From Verrucomicrobiaceae bacterium (GTDB lineage Bacteria; Verrucomicrobiota; Verrucomicrobiia; Verrucomicrobiales; Akkermansiaceae), in assembly GCA_027483005.1 (NCBI GenBank), contig JAIXVN010000361.1:1-6508 (forward strand): a DNA stretch of 6,508 bases, given 5' to 3'. How positions within the stretch are numbered: position 1 is the stretch's first letter; every line of letters begins with the position of its first letter. The notes beneath the pieces are model-generated. The model worked only from the letters and a program-made list of their open reading frames with translations, was not told the DNA's origin and did no database searches. Of this stretch, positions 1 through 6,491 are shown in pieces. Made by a program: the position numbers and the translations under genes.

Positions 1-217
1 TCCCCTCCCCCTGCATGCCCTCATGACAGGCGGCACAACGCAGCTCGGACAACAGCACCTCTCCGGCCTGCTCCTCGCTGAGCGGATGCCGTTGATCCAA
101 ACCTGGAATGACCGGTGGCTCCGACGCGCCCGCATGACCTAACAGAACAGACGAAACCACACCGACCACCCGCAGGATCACGGATCGGCATCGACGTCCT
201 GGAAAGGCCGGGCTCAT
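1..217 (-). CDS. Secreted c-type cytochrome, N-terminal part only (runs off the left edge)
   Basis: Reading the minus strand from the ATG at 217-215 gives 72 codons with no stop before the window edge, so only the N-terminus is seen. Residues 1-31 look like a signal peptide: arginines at 8, 9 and 11, a hydrophobic stretch at about 13-26, and an AGA cleavage site near 29-31. After a short linker comes the LLSELRCAACHEG segment, with the heme-attachment motif CAACH at residues 61-65 (bases 37-23). The leucine-rich run just before CxxCH resembles the heme domains of planctomycete and verrucomicrobial cytochromes, which usually begin much larger proteins. The start overlaps the upstream stop by four bases (ATGA), which supports this frame and suggests translational coupling. 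No Shine-Dalgarno sequence is visible, as is common for coupled starts. The domains after the heme, and hence the function, cannot be seen. An electron-transfer role next to the propeller protein is inference. Confidence 0.8.
   Translation of the reverse strand, partial: MSPAFPGRRCRSVILRVVGVVSSVLLGHAGASEPPVIPGLDQRHPLSEEQAGEVLLSELRCAACHEGMQGEG
214..217 (-). other. Four-base stop/start overlap (ATGA)
   Basis: The TGA stop of the cytochrome/propeller gene (216-214) and the ATG of the edge cytochrome gene (217-215) share bases as ATGA on the minus strand. This arrangement usually means one mRNA and coupled translation, so the two cytochrome proteins are probably made together. Confidence 0.75.
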
Positions 218-2973
218 TGAGGAATGGCATGCACGGTCTGGTAGGCCTCAAGCTGGGGCCGCGCGACCGCAGGGGCGAAAAGCGCGGCCGCATCATCGAC
301 CGTCAGTCGGTGGATCCGGTGGAGCATCGAGGCCGGCGTGGCGAACTCCGGAAGGACCAGGCTGGCGGATTTCCTGTCGGCACTGATCGAGAGCGAGGCG
401 ATCGCGTTCTTCCGCTTCTCGTTCTCGCCCGAGCCATAGGTCACGGCATCGGTGTAGGTCCATGATTCGATCTGGATCTTCGGCAGCAGGCTTTCCGGGG
501 TCACAGAAGCCGCAAGTGGCGTGGTGAAACGCAACGTGAAGCCGGTCTTCGTCGTCTCGATGGACTTCAGGTCCGCCGCCGTCACGGAGGGGTCGGCGAT
601 GATCCTCTGGAGACTGGCTTCCTTGCCTCCGTTGGCACGCCAGCCGCGACCGGTCTGGCCTAACAGAAGCGATCCATCCGGCAGGAAACAGGGACGCATC
701 ACCCCCGACGCGAGCTTGCGGGCGAAGAGGATCATCGTGCCCTGATCCGTTTCACCGACACGTTCCGAAGCGACGCGGACCAGCGTGGAGAGCGTCTGAT
801 CCCCGATGAACATTTGTCCGCCGAAGGGGCCGAATTTTCCCTTGCTCAGATCCCAGGCCGGGCTGCCGGGAGAATTCGCGAGCTTGTTGTGTGGGAACCA
901 GATCGCAGCCTGATGGGTCTTTGACTGCCACTTGTCGAAGGCGATCTCGGGAGACGTCGGTGTCATGCCTGGCAGCGAGACGAGGCCCGAGGGATGTCCG
1001 TAGAACCCGCCTTTGACCAGATAGCTGATCTTCGAGGAACCCACATATTCGCCCTGGTTCTCGGTGTAGAGCAGTCGGCCTTTTGGATCAATTCCAAGAC
1101 CGGCCGGACTGCGCAGACCGTTGGCAAAGGGTTCGAACTTGCCCGCCGGAGTCACCCGACAGGACCAACCGCGAAAGCCACCCATGCTGCCCATGAACTG
1201 CCCGCCCGCCCGGTAGGAGGCCTGAGCGTTCTTGCTGTGGCAGAGGTTGAGGGAGAAATACAGATTCCCTTCCGCATCTCGCACCGGGCCGTGGGTGTAT
1301 TCGTGGTAGTTGCCGTGGAAGCCGAAGGAATCACAAACGGTCTCGAAGGAGTCCGCCAGGCCATCGCCATTGGTGTCGCGGATGCGGGTCAGCTCCGGCT
1401 TCTGGGCGATCACGATGCGGTCGCCATGATCATCCTCGATCACCAGGCCGAGGCATTCGTAGGTACCCTCCGCAAACAACCGCCAGGTCTTGTTCTTCAG
1501 CCGCCAGATGCCGGCGGTGCGGGTGCCAACGACAATCGTGCCATCCTTCGCCACTGCGATGCCGGTGGGCTCGAACAACTGGTCGCGACCAAACAGATCT
1601 TTCGGAGGCATCCAGTTCTCAATCCGGTATCCAGCGGGCAGATCCGCTTCGGAGGGCTCGGTCACCACCGGCTGTGGAGCAAGACTCTCCGCCACCGGGA
1701 GCGGACTGCGGGCGACCAGTCCCTTGCCGACCTTGGCCTGGAGTCGATAGGATTTCCCCTCGCCCGCAGGCAGGGTCCAGCGGCCATCTTTCAGGGTGCC
1801 GCCCTCGACCTTCACCTCCCGCAATTCGGGTTGCTGAATCTGGAAGGACTGAGGAGTGGCAAGCTTTCCTGAAATCTCGATCACCAGCGAACCATCCTCC
1901 GTGAATGCAATCTTCTCGCTCAACTTGTTCTTTCCGATTCGGAAACGGAACTCGGGCTCGCCTTGCGGGCCGACCTGATAGCCGAGGAATGCGGCGTCCC
2001 AGGCAGCGAGTTCCTTGAGGAAATTCCCGCCTTTTTCCAGGTAGCGGGTCGCCGCCGCATCATCGTTGACGTCGGGCTCCTTGAACTCGAAGTCGATCGG
2101 CGTTCCTGCGGTCGTGAGGGGCACCAGCGCCGGGGTGGAATCGAGGATGTCCGAGGCCCCGAAGCCATGCTCCGAGCCCGGCGTGCTGCGTCCGGTCTGC
2201 TCCTTCTTGAGATTGAGAAAACCGCCGCTCCAGACGCCGCGCAGCGAAAGCCGGCGCGGATCGAAGGTGTAGTTCATGCCGTTCGGCAGCCCGACGTGGA
2301 TGGCGCGACCACTGGAATGATCCAGCGGCGCGCGGAAGATCCTCGGGCGCTTCGCCACCAGCACGGCGGCCGGGTTCTCGAAGTCCTTCGTCACCGCTTC
2401 CTTCGCGACCTGCCCCATCACCACCGCCGGGCCATTTTTGCCGGGCTCTGCCGAAAAGCGGAGGTAGTGCCAGAGCGACTCCAGATTGGCATCCGTGATG
2501 ACCTGAGCGGTGAACTGCGGCATGATCGGCGGATAGGCCTCTCCCTTGGTCTGTCCTTTTTCCGCACAGGCGAGCTGGGCAGAGGGATTTCTAACAGAGT
2601 TCAGGAAGTAGTCCTTGTCCGCCTTGATGGTGGCCTTCGATCCGGTGGCCGGGACAAGCACCTCGCGATCGCGCGGAACGTTCTGGAACAGATTGTAGAG
2701 GCTCGGGCCGGTCTTGATCGACACGTCGTCGTGGTCGATCGCGTGGCAGGTCGCACAGTTCCAGAGCTGAAAGGCCTCCTTGCCCTTCTCGACCAGATTC
2801 GCCTCCTCACCTTGAAGCGGAGCGGCAAGAAGCAGGCCGAGTTGCGCCAGAATCACCCCGATGGCCTGCCGTCCGGGTCCACTTCCGAACCTCGACGCCG
2901 GATGGCTTGAGGCCACGAAAGGTGCCTTCTTCGAACGATGACCCACGGTTTCCTGACTGCGCTCGCACTTCAT
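214..2973 (-). CDS. Secreted cytochrome c fused to a glucose-dehydrogenase-like beta-propeller (PVC-type heme protein)
   Basis: From the ATG at 2973 the protein is 919 residues. In order it shows: a long polar N-terminus and a hydrophobic export segment at about 38-53, ending near PLQGEE; a monoheme cytochrome c domain at about 58-173 with CATCH at 73-77 (bases 2757-2743) and a likely Met axial ligand at 151 in PPIMPQF; a middle region at about 193-418 that I cannot assign, possibly one of the DUFs of PVC cytochromes; a six-bladed propeller at about 443-793 resembling the putative membrane-bound dehydrogenase/soluble glucose dehydrogenase family, with PTGIAVAKDGTIVVGTR, a calcium-loop-like DTNGDG at 533-538, HGPVRDAEGNLYFSL (His 561) and MRPCFLPDGSLLLGQTGRG; and a C-terminal beta-sandwich-like region at about 801-918 with WTYTDAVTYGS. 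The likely role is periplasmic oxidation of a sugar or similar substrate, with electrons passing to the heme. The start is uncertain: the frame extends to a GTG at 3039 without a ribosome site, and a GTG at 2916 has GAAGG eight bases upstream and would give a more normal signal peptide. The substrate is unknown. Confidence 0.85.
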   Translation of the reverse strand: MKCERSQETVGHRSKKAPFVASSHPASRFGSGPGRQAIGVILAQLGLLLAAPLQGEEANLVEKGKEAFQLWNCATCHAIDHDDVSIKTGPSLYNLFQNVPRDREVLVPATGSKATIKADKDYFLNSVRNPSAQLACAEKGQTKGEAYPPIMPQFTAQVITDANLESLWHYLRFSAEPGKNGPAVVMGQVAKEAVTKDFENPAAVLVAKRPRIFRAPLDHSSGRAIHVGLPNGMNYTFDPRRLSLRGVWSGGFLNLKKEQTGRSTPGSEHGFGASDILDSTPALVPLTTAGTPIDFEFKEPDVNDDAAATRYLEKGGNFLKELAAWDAAFLGYQVGPQGEPEFRFRIGKNKLSEKIAFTEDGSLVIEISGKLATPQSFQIQQPELREVKVEGGTLKDGRWTLPAGEGKSYRLQAKVGKGLVARSPLPVAESLAPQPVVTEPSEADLPAGYRIENWMPPKDLFGRDQLFEPTGIAVAKDGTIVVGTRTAGIWRLKNKTWRLFAEGTYECLGLVIEDDHGDRIVIAQKPELTRIRDTNGDGLADSFETVCDSFGFHGNYHEYTHGPVRDAEGNLYFSLNLCHSKNAQASYRAGGQFMGSMGGFRGWSCRVTPAGKFEPFANGLRSPAGLGIDPKGRLLYTENQGEYVGSSKISYLVKGGFYGHPSGLVSLPGMTPTSPEIAFDKWQSKTHQAAIWFPHNKLANSPGSPAWDLSKGKFGPFGGQMFIGDQTLSTLVRVASERVGETDQGTMILFARKLASGVMRPCFLPDGSLLLGQTGRGWRANGGKEASLQRIIADPSVTAADLKSIETTKTGFTLRFTTPLAASVTPESLLPKIQIESWTYTDAVTYGSGENEKRKNAIASLSISADRKSASLVLPEFATPASMLHRIHRLTVDDAAALFAPAVARPQLEAYQTVHAIPQ

Positions 2974-3061
2974 GATTTTCAATGAACGACCCTTCTCGCC
3001 AGGAGCGGAAATGGCAAGAGGATAGCCCCGGAAAGGCACGACAATCTGCCGCCATTTTGCG

Positions 3062-3910
3062 TCAGCGCGCTGGTGCGATCTTCGGCTCCCCTTTCAGCCA
3101 CCCGATCGACCCGAGGAACTTGTCCGCTTCCATCAAGGTCTGCTGATAGTGGGGGGCCTTGTTGAAGAAGCCGTGGCCGGCATCCGGATACAAATGGGTG
3201 TCGCAGCGTGAACCCACCTTCTTCATCTTTTCCTCGAAGTCCTTGGCGACCTTGACCGGGATCAGGTGATCCTTTTCACCGAGAAATACGATCGTCGGCG
3301 GTGCTCCCTTGGCGATGTTGTGGGCGGGAGAAAAACTCCGGTAACGACCGACGACCCGCTCATTCCCCCACTCGCCGGGGCCGTTGTTGAAGACGGGATT
3401 GAAGAGCACGAGCGCGTTCGGCTTGCAGGAAACCTTGAGGTCGTCTTTCGGATCGTCGAGGCCCTCGACCATCGAAGTGAACGCCGCCAGATGCCCGCCG
3501 GCTGAGCCGCCCGCAGCCGCGATGCGATCGGGGTCGATGCCGAGGTCCGTCGCATGGATGCGCACATAACGCATCGCCGACTTGGCATCCGCGCAGCACA
3601 TCACCGGCGGTCCCTTGTCGCCTTTAGGGATGACCCGATACTCAACGCGGAGACCCACCATCCCCCGCGTCGCGAAGTAGCTGCTCTGCTTGTGAAACTG
3701 CTCCGCGGTTCCGCCCACCCAGCCACCGCCGAAGAGATACACCATGCAGGGGTTCCTGTCCGAGGCTTTCCAGCCAGCAGGCTTTTCAACCAGAAGCTTG
3801 AGCTCGCGGTTATCGACCTTCTTGTAAATGATCGCTTCCTCGGCCTGAACCCCTGGACTGGAGGTCATCAGCAGGAGGGCGAGAGTGATTGCCTTCTTGG
3901 GATTCATCAT
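3062..3910 (-). CDS. Secreted alpha/beta-hydrolase (BD-FAE-like esterase), complete catalytic set
   Basis: This 282-residue protein begins with a typical signal peptide (MMNPKK, hydrophobic 7-16, cleavage near VQA|EE at 23), so it probably acts in the periplasm or outside the cell. The hydrolase fold is shown by FGGGW at 60-64 (the oxyanion-loop position, with Phe in place of the usual His), the nucleophile elbow GGSAGG with Ser136 (codon 3505-3503), Asp214 in GEKDHLIP and His246 in DAGHGF. The spacing fits a Ser-Asp-His triad of the BD-FAE/acetyl esterase type. The ADAKSAMRYVR and GIDPDRIAA segments are typical of the family. The reaction is probably hydrolysis of acyl or feruloyl esters on a polysaccharide; the real substrate cannot be read from the sequence. 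It follows a 160-base AT-richer gap, so it may have its own promoter, and it precedes the cytochrome/propeller gene on the same strand. A second Met codon follows the first directly. No Shine-Dalgarno sequence is visible before either. Confidence 0.88.
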   Translation of the reverse strand: MMNPKKAITLALLLMTSSPGVQAEEAIIYKKVDNRELKLLVEKPAGWKASDRNPCMVYLFGGGWVGGTAEQFHKQSSYFATRGMVGLRVEYRVIPKGDKGPPVMCCADAKSAMRYVRIHATDLGIDPDRIAAAGGSAGGHLAAFTSMVEGLDDPKDDLKVSCKPNALVLFNPVFNNGPGEWGNERVVGRYRSFSPAHNIAKGAPPTIVFLGEKDHLIPVKVAKDFEEKMKKVGSRCDTHLYPDAGHGFFNKAPHYQQTLMEADKFLGSIGWLKGEPKIAPAR

Positions 3911-4070
3911 TTCGATAAGGATTGTAGGCTGCAGTCGATGAAACGTCCTTTAGAAACTTCCAACAAACCGAAAACCTGCCGGGAAATTGATTCATTTCGA
4001 AAGGTCATGAAGATCGGGTAAGAAGGACCTGCAGAGCGACAAGGAGACCTTCTCCGCAAGGCCCATTCTC
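3911..4070. other. 160-base gap between the two hydrolase genes, AT-richer than its surroundings
   Basis: This is the only long non-coding gap in the window. The stretch at about 3951-4010 is close to 40% GC, well below the coding DNA. It holds a small inverted repeat, GAAAT (3983-3987) and ATTTC (3994-3998) around six bases, and a TACAAT box near the downstream start. I see no stem followed by a T-run that would make a convincing terminator for the upstream hydrolase gene. Confidence 0.5.
3921..3926 (-). promoter_or_regulatory. Possible -10 box (TACAAT) before the 282-residue hydrolase gene
   Basis: On the minus strand TACAAT matches the sigma-70 -10 consensus at five of six bases, and it ends ten bases before the ATG at 3910. 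No good -35 hexamer lies 16-18 bases upstream. If it is used, transcription would start almost at the ATG, giving a leaderless or near-leaderless message, which would fit the missing Shine-Dalgarno sequence. It could equally be chance in an AT-rich stretch. Confidence 0.25.
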
Positions 4071-5051
4071 TCACTTGCTCCCCTTCAAGGTTCCGATCAG
4101 GAATTGAATCGGGTCCGGATACTTCTGAGCGGGCGCGCCCGGATACATCAGATGGCTTTCCACGCCAGTGGCCTTGAGCTTCTCATCGAGCTTCACTCCG
4201 AAGTTCGAGGTGTGCGTCGGGTCCTTCTGATTCTTTCCGAGTCCGGGCGCGACCGTGTAGTGAAGATAGATGGGCGGATCATCGCTACTGACGAGTTCAT
4301 ACGGCGAGTATTCCTTGATCCACGGCAGGATCTTTTCGCGATTGTCCAGGAACTGCTGGAAGGACGAAATCTTCTTCGCCTTGTCGCCGTTGAGGCCGAA
4401 CGCATGTCCACCGTAAGTGCTGTTAGGCGTCCACTCCTTCATCTGCTTCGGGTCGAGGGAGGTCTGTGCGCCGAGGACTCCGACGCAGAACAGTCGTGTG
4501 GATTCGCGGGCAATCGGGTCAGCACTCTTCGGATCGGCCATGTCGTTGTGAAAGGCCAACCACAAGCTCGAACAGGCTCCGGCGGAACCGCCTGATGCCC
4601 CGATGCGCGTCTTGTCGAGGTTCCACTCCGCTGCCTTGCTGCGGACGAACTGCAAGGCGCGCGCCGCATCGCCGAGCGGCCATTTCACCGGAGGCTTGAT
4701 GTCCGCTGCGGTGGCCTCCTGAACGAAGCGGTAGTTGATTGAAACCACGGAAATCCCGGCGGAGAGATATTCCTTCACTCCTGCCACGCGGTCCTTGTCG
4801 TTGCTCCTCCATGAGCCGCCGTGAATGAAGAACACCAAGGGCGTTGGCTTCGCGGACTCGGCTTTCCAGAAATCCAGCACCTGCTTTTCATGATCACCGT
4901 AATGAACATTCGCCATCGTCGGCGGCGTGCGCACGGCCTGCGTATTCTCGGTGGTCCAGAAGTCCTGGTTGCCTGCCTTTTTCGCGATGGGCTCAGCCTC
5001 TTCGCCGATGGCCATCGCGGCAAAGATTGTGAGGAGGATCATGGGCTTCAT
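4071..5051 (-). CDS. Secreted alpha/beta-hydrolase (esterase/lipase-like) lacking the usual catalytic His
   Basis: This 326-residue protein has a short signal peptide (MKPM, then a hydrophobic stretch to about residue 16, cleavage near AIG|EE). The fold is shown by FFIHGGSW at 74-81 (oxyanion loop) and the nucleophile elbow GASGGSAGA with Ser156 (codon 4586-4584). An acidic residue is available at Asp257/258 in SSDDPP or Asp277 in KDPTH. The loop after the last strand, where relatives carry a GxGH motif, reads YPGAPAQKYPDP (303-314) and has no histidine. His280 (DPTH) or His264 might substitute, or the protein may be inactive or use another mechanism. It is longer than the neighbouring hydrolase, mainly through an insertion at about 200-250. 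It starts 18 bases after the sulfatase stop and is surely co-transcribed with it. The upstream bases are pyrimidine-rich with no Shine-Dalgarno sequence. Carbohydrate esterase activity is inferred from family and context. Confidence 0.87.
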   Translation of the reverse strand: MKPMILLTIFAAMAIGEEAEPIAKKAGNQDFWTTENTQAVRTPPTMANVHYGDHEKQVLDFWKAESAKPTPLVFFIHGGSWRSNDKDRVAGVKEYLSAGISVVSINYRFVQEATAADIKPPVKWPLGDAARALQFVRSKAAEWNLDKTRIGASGGSAGACSSLWLAFHNDMADPKSADPIARESTRLFCVGVLGAQTSLDPKQMKEWTPNSTYGGHAFGLNGDKAKKISSFQQFLDNREKILPWIKEYSPYELVSSDDPPIYLHYTVAPGLGKNQKDPTHTSNFGVKLDEKLKATGVESHLMYPGAPAQKYPDPIQFLIGTLKGSK

Positions 5052-5069
5052 TGAATGAAAGGAAATGGA
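5052..5069 (-). other. 18-base spacer between sulfatase and hydrolase genes
   Basis: The spacer is rich in pyrimidines on the coding strand and has no Shine-Dalgarno match. A 13-base palindrome, TTCATT-N-AATGAA (5047-5059), covers the start codon of the hydrolase. The short distance implies one transcript for the two genes. Confidence 0.5.
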
Positions 5070-6491
5070 TTACTTCGGCAAAGCACCCTGCCAACCCGCA
5101 CGCCACTGCGCTGTCAGTTTGGCCACCAATTCCTGGTTGGCGGGATTTGCCGCGATGTTGGTGTTCTCCTCGGGATCCGTCTGACGGTCGTAAAGTTCGA
5201 CGGCGTCGACCTTGTTGAGATCCTCTTTCGTCACCCAGGTCGTGAGCCGATAACGCGCGGTCCGCATGGAGTATCCAACCAGGTTGTTCTTCCCATTCTT
5301 GCGAGGGTATTGGCTGAATGCAGCGGACTTCCATGCCTTCGTCGGATCATCGAGAAGGGGCTTGAAGCTGAATCCCTCGGCGGTCGCCGCCTTGGGCAGT
5401 CCGGCCAGTTCGCTGAGCGTCGGGTAAATGTCCACAAACTCCACCAGCGCCGGACATTTCCTGCCGACTCCCGCCGTTCCCGGAACCGAGACCAGCAAGG
5501 GCACATGGGTGTCGTTCTCGACGTTGCTGTGCTTCGCCCAGGCATCATGCTCGCCGAGCTTCCATCCGTGGTCACCCCACAGAACGATGATGGTGCTTTC
5601 CCGAAGGCCGAGGCGATCGAGCTCGTTCACGACCTGACCGATCTGGGCGTCCACATAACTCACGGCGGCATAGTAACCATGCTTTGCCTGTCGGGCGTAG
5701 TCGTCCGGAAGATGCTGCCCGGTCGGCACCCCGTCGTAGCTGTGGATCTCTCCACCCGGCACGATCGAATAAGGAGGAGCGTTCTTCGCCCGAAACGGGT
5801 TCGTCGCCAGAGGGATCTTCATCGGATCGTAAAGGTCCCAGTACTTCTTCGGTGAAATGAACGGCAGGTGCGGCCGAATGAAGCCCACCGCAAGAAAGAA
5901 CGGTTGGTTCTTCTCCTTCATGCCGCGAAGCGCGCCCACCGCCATGTCCGCCAGCTCGCCATCGTGCAGGGCGTTGTCGGGGCCATCGATGGCGAAGAAG
6001 GCGGGACCGCGCCCAGCACTCTTGGGTCTGCCAGCATTGAACGAGGACTTCGGATAGCCGGTCGGAACCGACCACGACTGCGGATCATCGAGCCCATGAT
6101 GATAGATCTTTCCCATCGCCTGGGTGAAATAGCCGTTTGCCTTGAACTGCTCGGGCAGGGTCACGATGTCCGGCAGCGCCTTCCGGAAATGCGTTTTCAG
6201 ATCCCAGACCTTGGTCGTGTCCGGACGGGTTCCTGTTAGAAGGCTGGTGCGCGATGGCGAACAGATCGCTTGCTGGCAGAATGCATTCTCAAACAGGACT
6301 CCGGACTTTGCCAGGCGGTCGATGTTCGGGCTCTTGATGATCGCGTTTCCGTAGCAACCCAGCTCGGGGCGAAGGTCATCGACCGCAATGAAGAGGACGT
6401 TTTTCCTCCCTTCCGCCCCAGAGGCGACGGCGGAAATCCATCCAATGGCGATCAACGAAATGAGGGCTCGTGGTATAGTCGGCATCTTCAT
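5070..6491 (-). CDS. Secreted formylglycine-dependent sulfatase, iduronate-2-sulfatase-like
   Basis: This 473-residue protein is full length for a type I sulfatase. Residues 1-26 form a signal peptide (MKMPTIPR, hydrophobic 9-23, cleavage near ASG|A), so it acts outside the cytoplasm. Metal-binding Asp38/Asp39 lie in FIAVDDLRPELG. The sulfatase signature CSPSR is at 77-81; Cys77 (codon 6263-6261) is expected to be converted to formylglycine. Further active-site candidates are Lys128/His131 (GKIYHH), His208 (RPHLPF), Asp307/His308 (GDHGWKLGEHDAWAKHSN), Lys320 and His329. The CQQAICSPSRTSLLTGTRPD and GEHDAWAKHSN segments match the iduronate-2-sulfatase group (probably SulfAtlas S1_7, not checked) rather than arylsulfatases. 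It should cleave sulfate esters from a uronic-acid or similar sugar in a sulfated polysaccharide. No formylglycine-generating enzyme is in the window. A second ATG at 6485 has AGGA five bases upstream and may be the true start; only 17 bases of upstream DNA are visible, so the promoter is not seen. Confidence 0.95.
   Translation of the reverse strand: MKMPTIPRALISLIAIGWISAVASGAEGRKNVLFIAVDDLRPELGCYGNAIIKSPNIDRLAKSGVLFENAFCQQAICSPSRTSLLTGTRPDTTKVWDLKTHFRKALPDIVTLPEQFKANGYFTQAMGKIYHHGLDDPQSWSVPTGYPKSSFNAGRPKSAGRGPAFFAIDGPDNALHDGELADMAVGALRGMKEKNQPFFLAVGFIRPHLPFISPKKYWDLYDPMKIPLATNPFRAKNAPPYSIVPGGEIHSYDGVPTGQHLPDDYARQAKHGYYAAVSYVDAQIGQVVNELDRLGLRESTIIVLWGDHGWKLGEHDAWAKHSNVENDTHVPLLVSVPGTAGVGRKCPALVEFVDIYPTLSELAGLPKAATAEGFSFKPLLDDPTKAWKSAAFSQYPRKNGKNNLVGYSMRTARYRLTTWVTKEDLNKVDAVELYDRQTDPEENTNIAANPANQELVAKLTAQWRAGWQGALPK

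Noticed and set aside
21..296. 91-codon minus-strand open frame across the cytochrome gene junction
   Set aside because: It is out of frame with both real genes and has low-complexity Arg/Gly/Ser composition. The overlapping frame starting at 217 encodes a signal peptide and CAACH instead.
393..405. GCGATCGC-like palindromic word
   Set aside because: It recurs too few times in this window to suggest a HIP1-type repeat; GATC words are expected at this GC content.
1361..1378. DTNGDG loop as a dockerin or EF-hand domain
   Set aside because: Only one loop is present and it sits inside the propeller, where this motif is typical of the dehydrogenase-like family. There is no second dockerin repeat.
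994..1872. 292-codon open frame on the plus strand
   Set aside because: It lies wholly antisense to the propeller domain, which is strongly conserved in style. No domain, signal or ribosome site supports it.
1963..2910. Long open frame on the plus strand, antisense to the cytochrome/propeller gene
   Set aside because: Its product is rich in Arg and Gly with no recognisable domain, and it is a shadow of the GC-rich minus-strand gene, which has clear motifs throughout.
4021..4053. Possible terminator stem (AGAAGG/CCTTCT and GGAGA/TCTCC) after the 326-residue hydrolase gene
   Set aside because: The stems are only 5-6 bp, compete with each other, and are not followed by a T-run on the minus strand.
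5055..5855. 266-codon open frame on the plus strand
   Set aside because: It is antisense to the sulfatase and shows no family features. It is explained by codon bias on the other strand.
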